Below are positions 1 to 8,124 of a stretch of DNA of 64,000 bases, one piece after another; the stretch's first letter is position 1, and each line of letters begins with the position of its first letter. A model generated the notes under the pieces. It was not told where the DNA came from and did no database searches. It saw only the letters and a program-made list of their open reading frames with translations. Location of the stretch: the NCBI RefSeq assembly GCF_015689195.1, contig NZ_CP065044.1, positions 1,860,001 to 1,924,000 on the forward strand. Reading direction: 5' to 3'. The position numbers and the translations under genes were made by a program. This DNA is from Pectobacterium aroidearum. GTDB lineage: Bacteria > Pseudomonadota > Gammaproteobacteria > Enterobacterales > Enterobacteriaceae.

Positions 1-15
1 TGCGAGGCTGACTGA
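1..15 (+). CDS. possible 3' end of an upstream gene (hxsD candidate)
   Basis: The window opens inside or just after a gene. One frame reads four codons and a TGA that ends directly before the hxsB ATG; a second frame ends in a TGA overlapping that ATG. In His-Xaa-Ser clusters a small HxsD protein usually accompanies HxsB and HxsC, so this may be its last few residues. Too little is visible to identify it or to choose the frame. Confidence 0.25.
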   Translation, partial: CEAD

Positions 16-1410
16 ATGAAGCCAATGCCATTTAACTTTGACAGGTTGAATGATGGCAGGGTCTTCATCAGCAATCTGGCTGGTTTTCATCATTTCATCT
101 CTAACGATGAATTAGAAAGCCTTTCCTGCAACAAATGGTCGCCGGAGATCCGGTCTAGTGACATTCTGGAAAGTAAGCTTTTCATTGCCGACGATGCTTC
201 CGAAGACCTCGCTTCTGCTTCGCTCAGTTCAGGTTTTGCTAAACGGCTGATGAGTGAGCTGGCTGTCAGACCGATTTTCATGATTGTGCCAACATTGCGG
301 TGCGATCATACCTGCAAGTATTGTCAGGTCAGCCGGGCGGCAATCGGTGCCGAAGGTTACGATCTTGATCCGCTTCTCATCCCTGACATTGTTCAGACCA
401 TTAAAAAACTGTCTTCGCCTCCCTATAAGATAGAAGTGCAGGGTGGAGAGCCTTTACTCCGGTTTGATCTGATCCAGGCAATATATGCTGAGTGTGAGAG
501 AACGCTGGGTCAGCAATGCTTTGAAATGGTAATTGCCACGACGCTCTCACTGCTTGAACCGTCCATGATGGACTGGGTTAAAGATCGCAATATCACATTC
601 TCCGTTTCTTTGGACGGTGGTGAGGGTATCCACAATAAAAACCGTCTCCTTGCCGAAGGTAAATCCTATTCAAAAGCCGTTGCGGGGATGCTGGCGGTTC
701 GGGAGCAGCTTGGTGCAGGTCGCGTGGCGACGGTCACGACCGTTACCAAGGCACTGATCCAACATCCGGGTTCAATCATTGATGCCCATCTGGGGTTAGG
801 CTTGACTGATATCTTTGTCAGACCTGTTAGCCCCTATGGATTTGCCCATAAAGAAAGTTTCACTTTCTCTATGCAGGAATATTTCGATTTCTACGCCACG
901 TTGATTGAAGAGATCCTGTGGCATAACCAGAAAGGCACTGCCGTTGTTGAACACTCAGCCGCGATACATGTAAAACGGATTTTCAACCCTGGTTTTAGTG
1001 GCTATGCCGATCTGAAATCTCCCAGCGGCGTCGTATTGAACTGTATTCTCTTTAACTATGATGGCCGTGTTTATGGCAGCGACGAAAGCAGAATGCTTCA
1101 GAAAGTGAATGCCGATGCTGATTTTAGTGCCGGGGCTGTTTCAGGGTTATCTTTTTCTCAAAGCCCTTACTATCAGTCAGTCCTGAGTTCATCGTTCAAT
1201 TTTGCTTTGCCGGGTTGTGATACCTGCGCCTACCAGCCATTTTGCGGCGCAGATCCTTGCCAGAATATCAGTGTTCAGGGAGAGCCGGTAGGCGACAGAA
1301 GCCGCTCCATATTCTGCCAATATCATAAGGGAATGTTCCGGTTCCTGATGAATGCCATTGCTCAGGATGGGCCTACTGCAACGATGCTGAAAAGGTGGGC
1401 TTATGTCTGA
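16..1410 (+). CDS. hxsB: His-Xaa-Ser system radical SAM maturase HxsB
   Basis: A 464-residue radical SAM protein. The iron-sulfur cluster motif CX3CX2C is at C96, C100 and C103, followed by a glycine-rich SAM-binding stretch (VQGGEPLLR). A SPASM-like C-terminal cysteine set (C401, C404, C410, C415, C434) could hold auxiliary clusters. In the family it is one of two paired enzymes thought to modify the His-X-Ser repeats of HxsA; the chemistry is, as far as I know, not established. It overlaps hxsC by 8 bases, so the two are translationally coupled. Identification rests on the N-terminal family pattern, the paired second radical SAM gene and the HXS substrate downstream. Confidence 0.88.
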   Translation: MKPMPFNFDRLNDGRVFISNLAGFHHFISNDELESLSCNKWSPEIRSSDILESKLFIADDASEDLASASLSSGFAKRLMSELAVRPIFMIVPTLRCDHTCKYCQVSRAAIGAEGYDLDPLLIPDIVQTIKKLSSPPYKIEVQGGEPLLRFDLIQAIYAECERTLGQQCFEMVIATTLSLLEPSMMDWVKDRNITFSVSLDGGEGIHNKNRLLAEGKSYSKAVAGMLAVREQLGAGRVATVTTVTKALIQHPGSIIDAHLGLGLTDIFVRPVSPYGFAHKESFTFSMQEYFDFYATLIEEILWHNQKGTAVVEHSAAIHVKRIFNPGFSGYADLKSPSGVVLNCILFNYDGRVYGSDESRMLQKVNADADFSAGAVSGLSFSQSPYYQSVLSSSFNFALPGCDTCAYQPFCGADPCQNISVQGEPVGDRSRSIFCQYHKGMFRFLMNAIAQDGPTATMLKRWAYV

Positions 1411-2515
1411 GGTGCTGAGAAACGATATTTTCCGTTTTACAGCGGAGAACACGGTTGAAATGGGGTTCTATCGGTTGTGCAAAAAGAAGCCCGTTGATCC
1501 GCAATTTTTCCTGCCAAATTTACTGATCCAACCTTCTTTTGATAATGGTGCGGCTGCACCTTATTATGCAGGCGCTATCGTCAGTAATCAGCTATACGAG
1601 TCCGTAGAAGATGGCGATATTGGCGTTGTGAATAATGGCAATATGCTCAGAGTGATTTTGTCTCGCCGAGCGAATCATAATACTGTCCTTGTGACGGAAA
1701 GATGTAATAACCGATGCCTGTTCTGTTCTCAGCCGCCAAAAACGCCCAATGATGACTGGCTTCTTACACAGTCTGCTCTTGCGATTGCGGCATTTAACTT
1801 TAATGGGCTTGTCGGGGTCAGTGGTGGTGAGCCTCTGCTATATGGCGAAGAATTTCTCTCGTTTCTAGACTTTGTTATTGATAATGCTCCTGATACCTCG
1901 CTGCATGTATTAACCAATGGCCGACAGTTTGCTGATGCTCGCTTTGCCGAAAAGGTGAGGGAACGAAGTAAAAGAATGAATATCACCTTTGGTATCCCAC
2001 TTTACTCTTCACGACAGCAAATCCATGATCATCTTGTGGGGAGTGATGGGGCTTTCAGGGATACCGTTAAGGGCTTAATTAACGCGGGAAATTCAGGCAT
2101 CAACATTGAATTAAGGATCATCCCAACAAAAGCGAATTATCACGATCTTGCTGATGTAGTGGAATATATCGGCAGGGTTTTTTCTAACATCAGCCAGATC
2201 TCCATTATGGGATTGGAATCTATTGGCTGGGCAAGAAAGAACTGGGATGAGATTTTTGTCAGCCATGACTCTTATGCGACCTCTCTGTCTTTAGCTACCG
2301 ACACGGCTAACAGAGCGGGTATCCCGTTGGTGATATTCAATTACCCGCTGTGTCACTTGCCTGAGTCTTTGTGGGATTATTCAACACAATCTATTTCTGA
2401 CTGGAAAAACTACTATCCAGAAGCGTGTGATTCATGCAGTAAAAAATCATCCTGTGCAGGTTATTTTTCCTCATCAAAAGGCCGTTTTCATCAAATGCCG
2501 AGACCAATTCTATGA
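1403..2515 (+). CDS. hxsC: His-Xaa-Ser system radical SAM maturase HxsC
   Basis: A 370-residue second radical SAM enzyme. The CX3CX2C motif is at C101, C105 and C108, followed by a SAM-binding GVSGGEPLLYG stretch. A shorter C-terminal cysteine cluster lies at C342, C345 and C351. The roughly 95 residues before the motif may hold the substrate- or partner-binding part. It starts inside the end of hxsB and its stop overlaps the start of hxsA, so all three are read as one unit. Its role is inferred from the conserved HxsB/HxsC pair: post-translational modification of HxsA. Confidence 0.88.
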   Translation: MSEVLRNDIFRFTAENTVEMGFYRLCKKKPVDPQFFLPNLLIQPSFDNGAAAPYYAGAIVSNQLYESVEDGDIGVVNNGNMLRVILSRRANHNTVLVTERCNNRCLFCSQPPKTPNDDWLLTQSALAIAAFNFNGLVGVSGGEPLLYGEEFLSFLDFVIDNAPDTSLHVLTNGRQFADARFAEKVRERSKRMNITFGIPLYSSRQQIHDHLVGSDGAFRDTVKGLINAGNSGINIELRIIPTKANYHDLADVVEYIGRVFSNISQISIMGLESIGWARKNWDEIFVSHDSYATSLSLATDTANRAGIPLVIFNYPLCHLPESLWDYSTQSISDWKNYYPEACDSCSKKSSCAGYFSSSKGRFHQMPRPIL

Positions 2516-3168
2516 AAAGATTAAAGTTAGCCGCTTTATTACCTGGGTTTTTAGCACTCAATAACTCTGTATGGGCCAGTGATGCAGCGATGAATATTGA
2601 AGAGTTTGGCACCTCTCCGTTAAATGATCACGATCTTGTGCTGGCACCACTCAATACCGAAGTGCCTTTTTATATTGCCGGTCACCGAAGCCACAGCTCT
2701 CATCGTAGCCACAGTTCTCACAGCTCTCACCGTTCTTCATCAGGTGGTGGATATTACGGCGGTAGCGCTACACCATACTACCCCCGCAGCAGTGATTCAT
2801 CTTCCGGGAGTAGTAACTCAGGCGTGGCGTCATCACCGTCTTCGCCAGCGGCATCTTCACCTTCGACGAGAGCACTACGTTCAGATAGTGGGAACTCGGT
2901 AAGCTCTTCGAGATCTGGAACGAGCCAAAATACTAACACTTCCATGAATGGTGTCTCTTCCGATCAGGAAAAGAGACGCAGGCTTATCATGCGTGTGCAA
3001 TTTGCCTTGTTTGATAAAGGCTATTATGAGGGCATCATTGATGGCGTTATGGGACCAGGAACCCGATCTGCTATAAGAACATATCGGATTAATAAAGGTC
3101 TTCCTTTACCAGCCACTGAAACTTTAGATACCCAGTTGCTGAATTCATTGAATGTGCTTGCACGGTAA
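2512..3168 (+). CDS. hxsA: His-Xaa-Ser repeat protein HxsA, likely modified substrate
   Basis: A 218-residue exported protein. It has an N-terminal signal peptide (about residues 1-22, ending WASDA) and six tandem His-X-Ser triplets at residues 58-75, alternating HRS and HSS. A Gly/Tyr patch and a long Ser-rich linker (about 76-150) follow. The C-terminal domain (about 157-214) resembles peptidoglycan_binding_1, with FALFDKGYYEGIIDGVMG and TRSAIRTYR. The layout suggests a modified repeat anchored at the cell wall in the periplasm. It overlaps hxsC by 4 bases (ATGA). Imidazole-rich repeats could bind metal, but that is inference only. Confidence 0.88.
   Translation: MKRLKLAALLPGFLALNNSVWASDAAMNIEEFGTSPLNDHDLVLAPLNTEVPFYIAGHRSHSSHRSHSSHSSHRSSSGGGYYGGSATPYYPRSSDSSSGSSNSGVASSPSSPAASSPSTRALRSDSGNSVSSSRSGTSQNTNTSMNGVSSDQEKRRRLIMRVQFALFDKGYYEGIIDGVMGPGTRSAIRTYRINKGLPLPATETLDTQLLNSLNVLAR
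2683..2736 (+). repeat. six tandem His-Xaa-Ser codon triplets in hxsA
   Basis: Eighteen codons encode HRS-HSS-HRS-HSS-HSS-HRS. The nine-base units are imperfect copies (variants of CAC/CAT-CGT/AGC/TCT-AGC/TCT), so the array can expand or contract by slippage. This is the expected target of the paired radical SAM enzymes. Confidence 0.85.
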
Positions 3169-3224
3169 TTTTTTTTAGAGAAGGTCATTTATGGCTAACA
3201 ACTGATGACCGTATTGATGCAAAA

Positions 3225-3251
3225 GGATCTGGCTAAATATAAACCAGATCC
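3225..3251 (+). terminator. hairpin after hxsA, possible terminator
   Basis: GGATCTGG (3225-3232) pairs with CCAGATCC (3244-3251) around an 11-base AT-rich loop, 57 bases after the hxsA stop. Only three Ts follow, so termination would be weak. It could also serve the convergent small ORFs on the other strand. Confidence 0.4.
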
Positions 3252-3285
3252 ATTTAACAGCAGGAATTGAGACAAATTTATATCA

Positions 3286-3462
3286 TTAGATTGGTGTAGT
3301 TTCTGTCGAATGAAAATCCTGATATAACCAGTCAAGCCTTTCCCAGAGGATGAACGTCAAAATTTCTTTCACCTGTGGTTGCTTGGTCTCGATCACTGCG
3401 TAGATCAGTGCTCTGCACTGGTCGATGATCTCTTCCTGCTCTAGAGGTGTGTTATCGAACAT
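3286..3462 (-). CDS. small hypothetical protein (58 aa)
   Basis: A 58-codon open frame starting ATG at 3462 with GGAG 7 bases upstream and ending in TAA. The product is acidic and rich in Trp and Ile (begins MFDNTPLEQEEI), helical in appearance, with no signal peptide or membrane segment. It overlaps the end of the preceding 37-codon frame by 11 bases, suggesting translational coupling. I do not recognise a family; small gene pairs like this are common in P4-type integrated elements. Confidence 0.5.
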   Translation of the reverse strand: MFDNTPLEQEEIIDQCRALIYAVIETKQPQVKEILTFILWERLDWLYQDFHSTETTPI

Positions 3463-3565
3463 AACGCATCTCCATAGCTTGCCAGAACAGATTAAAATAA
3501 CGTTTACTGGATTGCTTAAAGTGCTGATCTTCCAATAGGGAATTGCTAGACTTGCTATTAGCCAT
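3452..3565 (-). CDS. very small hypothetical protein (37 aa)
   Basis: ATG at 3565 is preceded by AGAGGT 6 to 7 bases upstream; the frame ends at 3452 inside the start of the next small gene. The product is basic and Ser/Lys-rich (begins MANSKSSNSLL). It may be a real peptide or simply a leader that couples translation to the 58-aa gene. No family recognised. Confidence 0.4.
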   Translation of the reverse strand: MANSKSSNSLLEDQHFKQSSKRYFNLFWQAMEMRYVR

Positions 3566-3663
3566 ATCGTTAACCTCTTAACGGTGTGGTCAGCCCCTGT
3601 CTGGTAGTCGCATACCTTTCAGGGGCGAAACTGGTGATGAGTGTAATGTGCTTCTGTGATAGT

Positions 3664-3704
3664 GTACGTACCTATAAAACAAGCATAGTTAAAAAGGTAC
3701 GTAC
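3664..3704 (+). promoter_or_regulatory. paired GTACGTAC operator abutting the repressor start codon
   Basis: GTACGTACC (3664-3672) and its inverse GGTACGTAC (3696-3704) frame a 23-base AT-rich spacer. The right arm ends at the base before the ATG at 3705 and contains the AAGG that must act as ribosome binding site. This geometry suits autoregulation by the ribbon-helix-helix-like protein encoded just downstream. Confidence 0.6.
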
Positions 3705-3899
3705 ATGTCAACGATAAAACGCGATACGAAAAAATCTTCATCAGTGGGAAAATCGCCGACCTTCCAGATTCGGATCTCGTCTGAGCTACGCGAACAGCTT
3801 GATGAAATTGTGGCGAAAGAAGGTGTTAGCCTCGGTAACTGGTTCAAAGAGCTTGCCCGTCAGGAGTTGAGAAAGCAGGGGATTGAGCCGAAGGGGTAA
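3705..3899 (+). CDS. small ribbon-helix-helix-like DNA-binding protein
   Basis: A 64-residue protein with a basic N-terminal tail (about 1-18). A short beta strand (TFQIRISSEL) and two helices (REQLDEIVAKEG, SLGNWFKELARQEL) follow, the layout of CopG/Arc-type ribbon-helix-helix repressors. Such proteins bind DNA as dimers through the strand. It is preceded directly by paired GTACGTAC half-sites, so it probably represses itself and perhaps the divergent small genes. It could be an antitoxin-like regulator, but no toxin partner is evident next to it. Confidence 0.65.
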   Translation: MSTIKRDTKKSSSVGKSPTFQIRISSELREQLDEIVAKEGVSLGNWFKELARQELRKQGIEPKG

Positions 3900-3963
3900 G
3901 CTATAGTTTTTATATAAAAACTAAATAATCATTTTATGTTTACTATGAATGGAGAAGATAATC

Positions 3964-5352
3964 GTGCATGAAAAGTTGATACAGCTTCAAGAAAAGCTTG
4001 AAGGACTGCATACAGCATTGAAAGAGTTGAAATTTCCCCTAGATAACTTAATTGACAATGGTGATTATAATTTTCCTTTCCTCAACTCTAGTGATATCGT
4101 TTTCTTTCCAAAAGAGTTATCAGATAAGGTTTCTCGATTTAAAAAATATATTCCAACCGAAGATGATATTACGTACATAGAATATTTCATACTAGCGATT
4201 GATAACTCTAAAAAAAATATTCCTTATCTCATAAATGGTAATGCAAACGTTTCTGCCCCTGCTATTTACTCTTTTTTACTGTCGATGCTATTTATTAGTA
4301 ATGGCATCAATGATCTTTTTTCTTTTGAAGTATTAGCTAATAAAGATTTACTGCCAAAAAAAATAATAAATAGATTAGATCTTTATAATTCTAAGCTAGA
4401 TGAAATCCAAGGTAAGTCAGGAAATATTGACGAAAAAATAGATACTATTAACGAAGCGTATGATGCAGCGGAGGGACTTCCTACAACCTTAAAGAATTTA
4501 AGGGATATAAAAGAAGAAATTGATAATATAAAGATATTTTCAGAAGAAAATTTCTCTCTTACTCAACAAGCCTACGATAATTCAGATAAACTTCATAAAG
4601 AAATAGAACGTTTTCATTCTGAAATAAAGGAGTTGAAATCAAATATTGAGAACGAAGCTAAAGAGTATATGGATGGTCTTAAGAATGAGGCTGAAGTATA
4701 TATAGATAAATGTGAAGAAGCATTCAGGACTACGACCTCTAAAGGACTTGCAGGGGCTTTTGAAGATAAAGCAATTAAATTGAATGTAAGTATTCGATAT
4801 TGGGTCGGTGGGTTAATTTGTGCTTTGATTTTAGGGGCTGTCGTTGGATATTTTAGATTACAGGCATTAGAAAGTTATTTTTCATCATCAGATACATCTA
4901 TATTTAAGATGATAATACAAATATTTCTCTCTGCATTTAGTGTTGGTGCGCCGCTATGGTTTGCTTGGTTGGCAACAAAGCAAATAGGGCAGAGATTTAA
5001 GCTTGCCGAAGACTATGAGTTTAAAGCATCAGTTTCTAAAGCTTATGAAGGGTATAGAAGAGAAGCCATTCAGTTAGATGATGGCTTTGCCCAAAGGTTA
5101 TTTGGTAATGCGTTGACCAGGTTAGAAGAGCCACCTTTACGATTTGTTGAAGAAGCCTCCCACTCATCTCCTATGATGGAAATTATTTCTTCTGAAAACT
5201 TTAAGGACTTTATTAATTCTGGTGGGGAGAGAGTCGATGGTGTTTTACAAAGATTAGGTTTGCAGCGAAAAAAACAAGATGACGCAAAGGACAAAAAATC
5301 TAAGATCGACACTGATGATGAAATAGTTACAGTTGATGGAGAGGAAAAATAA
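3964..5352 (+). CDS. membrane-anchored coiled-coil protein, unknown function
   Basis: About 462 residues from GTG at 3964, chosen because GGAG lies 9 bases upstream; an in-frame ATG at 3949 would add 5 residues but lacks a ribosome site. Counting from 3949, residues 1-140 form an unknown globular part, 150-260 a Lys/Glu-rich region that looks like coiled coil, 285-303 and 321-342 two membrane segments, and 350-440 a cytoplasmic-looking tail ending in a charged segment. The DNA is much more AT-rich than the backbone genes. The topology (large soluble head, coiled coil, two-helix hairpin) recalls sensor or effector membrane proteins of defence islands, but I recognise no family. Confidence 0.6.
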   Translation: MHEKLIQLQEKLEGLHTALKELKFPLDNLIDNGDYNFPFLNSSDIVFFPKELSDKVSRFKKYIPTEDDITYIEYFILAIDNSKKNIPYLINGNANVSAPAIYSFLLSMLFISNGINDLFSFEVLANKDLLPKKIINRLDLYNSKLDEIQGKSGNIDEKIDTINEAYDAAEGLPTTLKNLRDIKEEIDNIKIFSEENFSLTQQAYDNSDKLHKEIERFHSEIKELKSNIENEAKEYMDGLKNEAEVYIDKCEEAFRTTTSKGLAGAFEDKAIKLNVSIRYWVGGLICALILGAVVGYFRLQALESYFSSSDTSIFKMIIQIFLSAFSVGAPLWFAWLATKQIGQRFKLAEDYEFKASVSKAYEGYRREAIQLDDGFAQRLFGNALTRLEEPPLRFVEEASHSSPMMEIISSENFKDFINSGGERVDGVLQRLGLQRKKQDDAKDKKSKIDTDDEIVTVDGEEK

Positions 5353-5476
5353 AGATAAGGGAGGATAAAACCATTCTCCCTAAATTTTTCATTATAACTA
5401 GGTGTTTTCATCTGAAGTTTTAATTCTACATCTCGTATATATTTTTAACAACCGAAACTAACTATTAAGGTTAATC

Positions 5477-5980
5477 ATGGAGTTTAAGTTTATTCTGAGT
5501 GGTGCTGTAATTGCGGCTTTTATTTCTGCACTTGTTGTTATTTTTGTTGCTGCAATTAACAACCACGTCAGCAGAGTTAAATCCCAAAATGAATGGCGTA
5601 GAGATAAAGTTTTATCTCTTATTTTAGAATTTCAGGATGAAGTGAGGAATAGTGATGAGATGTTTTTTAAATTAGCTGGTGAGTTATATAGTAGTGGCGT
5701 TGAGAAAATAGATAACGCATATTTTGCTATAAATATGGAAGCATATAATTCGAGATGCTATGAGAGAATGAAAATTGTTGTTGAAAAATTAGAATTATTG
5801 ATTTTACCTCAATATAGGGATGTGTTAAAAAAACAGTTTAATGATTTTATTGAACAGGATAGGATTTTTTATGGAAAAATGAGTTTGGGAGCATTTCATC
5901 ATCCCGATGATAATCAGCCTTTGCCGAAGCGACATGATTTTCAGCCTTTATTCTTGAAAATAATTGATAATCTACGCTAA
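5477..5980 (+). CDS. small single-pass membrane protein, unknown function
   Basis: A 167-residue protein whose N-terminus (about 5-28) is one membrane helix, followed by a basic stop-transfer segment and a charged helical cytoplasmic domain rich in Glu, Lys, Phe and Tyr. GTTAATC precedes the ATG without a strong ribosome site. It lies 124 bases after the coiled-coil membrane gene on the same strand, and both are AT-rich, so the two may act together. No family recognised. Its TAA stop is in the same frame as the helicase remnant that follows. Confidence 0.55.
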   Translation: MEFKFILSGAVIAAFISALVVIFVAAINNHVSRVKSQNEWRRDKVLSLILEFQDEVRNSDEMFFKLAGELYSSGVEKIDNAYFAINMEAYNSRCYERMKIVVEKLELLILPQYRDVLKKQFNDFIEQDRIFYGKMSLGAFHHPDDNQPLPKRHDFQPLFLKIIDNLR

Positions 5981-6265
5981 AGAATATGGCTCTATATATG
6001 GATTAAATTTCTCACTATTATTCATTCAGCAAAAGGACTACAAGGTGAAGTTTTTTTCATTTTTGATGTTTGCAAAGCTCTTACCTGCCATGCGCTTAGA
6101 AATGAGATCTACAGACACGTAGAATGCTTTCATCAATCATATGATCAAGCTATGGTCGATGAGTCTTATCGTCTTGCATATGTTGCCATCACCCGTGGTG
6201 TCAAAAGAGTCTTTTGGATAGCACCAAAAGGAAGTGATGGAGCGTTTTCTCGCTTTAGAAAGTGA
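5981..6265 (+). pseudogene. C-terminal remnant of a UvrD/Rep-type helicase
   Basis: This frame has no start and begins immediately after the stop of the previous gene, yet reads open for 94 codons. It contains a superfamily 1A motif V (LTIIHSAKGLQGEVFFI) and, about 55 residues later, a motif VI (ESYRLAYVAITRG), then a short tail and stop. The order and spacing match the end of UvrD-like helicases such as those in defence systems. Everything upstream (Walker A, DExx box) is missing, so a deletion or insertion removed the rest. Confidence 0.65.
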
Positions 6266-6280
6266 TTATGCTATCTGATA

Positions 6281-6304
6281 ATAGCCAGAGATAACTCTGG
6301 CTAT
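6281..6304. terminator. perfect 10-bp hairpin between convergent genes
   Basis: ATAGCCAGAG (6281-6290) and CTCTGGCTAT (6295-6304) form a perfect stem around a 4-base loop, just after the helicase remnant and before the converging DUF3800 gene. There is no U-run, so it may be a weak or Rho-assisted terminator. Confidence 0.4.
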
Positions 6305-6476
6305 AGGTTATATCTATATTGTGTGATTGGGATAGATGACGGAAATACCTGATTTCGAATAGCAGTTCCTCAGTCTAAGAGTCAGCTAAGAGCGAGAAGC
6401 GGATATCCGAAATATCAAATTAAAGGTTATTAGATAAATGTGTAGGTAAAGAAAGAAGGGGGTTCACCCCTTTTTA

Positions 6477-7688
6477 TCAAGCAAATGTAAATTGATAATG
6501 TTTTTCATGCTCACGCATAGACATTACATAAAACAAAAGCTGTTTATTTTCACTGTCTGACTTGTTAATAAGTTTTCTAAAAAGCTCAAGATTGGCTTTT
6601 TGTATTGGGTTGAGGTTGTCACGAACATTTTTTATGTCTTCTATGCGATTGGCATTCAAATAGGCAAAGTATTTCTGGAAAACTCCGGCAACAACATCAC
6701 TCACTTGAATAAATAAATTATCGTGCGAAACATCAAACTGATAGTCAAGCTTTACCAATTCTTCATCATGCGGGAGCGAAGATTCAAAGCTCTCTTTTAC
6801 AACCTCTTCAACATCAAAAATGTGCTTACTATTAGGAAAATCCATGCCACGATATCGATAGAAGACAGCAAAAGCATCCACTAAATAGTTATCACTACTA
6901 TCATCCTGACCTTCATCTTCACTGGCTTTAGATTTATCTTCTTTAGCTTCATATCTAAAGTCTGTGGTAAGAGTGAAATCCTCCATTTCGTTTTCAATAC
7001 ACATTTCAAGTAGCTCTCTGAGGCTATCCATGTGTAGTTTTTCATCTTGTGTAACAAGAGGCTTATAACGAAGGGTGTTGTAGTGCTCAAGAACTATATC
7101 ATGTAGCTCTTGAAGAAAGTTTTTTTCTTTCCCTGTAAAATATGGGTAATCATAGCATTTTAGGAATCTTATGAACTTTTCTCTATTAGAGGAGACTACT
7201 TTATATAATTCATCTTTGTGGACATCTTGGTAATGCCGACAATGTTCTAAAGAATTAAAACTAAGAAGTTTCTTTTCAAGGCAGAATAGAACGCAGTCTT
7301 CAATAATATCAAGGTAAGCCCAGTACTCCATATTGAGATTAAAATATTGAACATAGAGATCGCTTTGTAGCAGCCATTCAAACAGCCCTTTAAGTTTTCG
7401 AGAGTTAAGCATAAAGATGAAGTCGCCAGTGGCTACATGGTCTCTCTTGATCTCTTTCGCTGTAGGTTGAAGCATAATGGATTTTTTAAGCGCATCGAAA
7501 TCAGCCGTAGATGAGTCATTTAAATGTACCACTCCACCTAAAACAAAGTTTAAACTTGAATACTTATCTTCGTCATGTTCAATATTGTATCCGTCAATCT
7601 TATCTGACAAAGCCAATTTTCTTACGTTGTTAGATTCATCATAGTAGAAGGTATATTTTTTATTTTGAAGTTTATTGGGTAATAACAT
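6477..7688 (-). CDS. DUF3800 domain protein
   Basis: A 403-residue protein starting at ATG 7688, where AAAGGA sits 6 bases upstream; an in-frame ATG at 7748 lacks a site. The N-terminus has the DUF3800 signature YYDESNN (D17, E18) after a short lead. The end has the matching IQVSDVVAGVFQKYF segment, whose Asp completes a likely RNase H-like metal site. The middle carries a charged, acidic insert. DUF3800 proteins are often found in mobile islands and phage-defence neighbourhoods; no activity is assigned. A 58-aa gene lies upstream on the same strand. Confidence 0.75.
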   Translation of the reverse strand: MLLPNKLQNKKYTFYYDESNNVRKLALSDKIDGYNIEHDEDKYSSLNFVLGGVVHLNDSSTADFDALKKSIMLQPTAKEIKRDHVATGDFIFMLNSRKLKGLFEWLLQSDLYVQYFNLNMEYWAYLDIIEDCVLFCLEKKLLSFNSLEHCRHYQDVHKDELYKVVSSNREKFIRFLKCYDYPYFTGKEKNFLQELHDIVLEHYNTLRYKPLVTQDEKLHMDSLRELLEMCIENEMEDFTLTTDFRYEAKEDKSKASEDEGQDDSSDNYLVDAFAVFYRYRGMDFPNSKHIFDVEEVVKESFESSLPHDEELVKLDYQFDVSHDNLFIQVSDVVAGVFQKYFAYLNANRIEDIKNVRDNLNPIQKANLELFRKLINKSDSENKQLLFYVMSMREHEKHYQFTFA

Positions 7689-7858
7689 ACAACATCCTTT
7701 TAGTTGGTAATGGTAGTTTCTATAAATTTGTATCATAAAAGACTGCACTGCTGCTCACTTATTGACTAAAGCGAGTGTTAGCAATGACTGCTTTTGGCTG
7801 TGAGTTCAACCGATGGATGCAACACATTGGTTAAAACGCTCTGCGGGTGATTCATAGT

Positions 7859-8035
7859 CTAATGTTTATAGTGCTTTAAATACATTTCAACAAAAATATC
7901 ACGAGGCTCAACTTCACTACCAAGAAGCTGCTTCTTAAGCTCGTATATTAGGGTTATTTCGTTCTCAGTCAACAGGGAACGTCCATCATAGTTTACGAAT
8001 GAGAAAATCGATTCGCTGAGCTCTTTGATATCCAT
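7859..8035 (-). CDS. small acidic hypothetical protein (58 aa)
   Basis: ATG at 8035 is preceded by TAGGA 5 to 6 bases upstream and the frame ends in TAG at 7859. The product (begins MDIKELSESIFSF) is acidic and helical with no membrane segment. It lies about 170 bases ahead of the DUF3800 gene on the same strand and could be co-transcribed as its partner or regulator. Family unknown. Confidence 0.5.
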   Translation of the reverse strand: MDIKELSESIFSFVNYDGRSLLTENEITLIYELKKQLLGSEVEPRDIFVEMYLKHYKH

Positions 8036-8124
8036 ACCATCCTAATCATTATAATTGCATCAATGGTCTTGAGTGTTCATTAGCGATAATATGCAAAGCG
8101 CAAACCATTGAAAAGGAAACTTAT

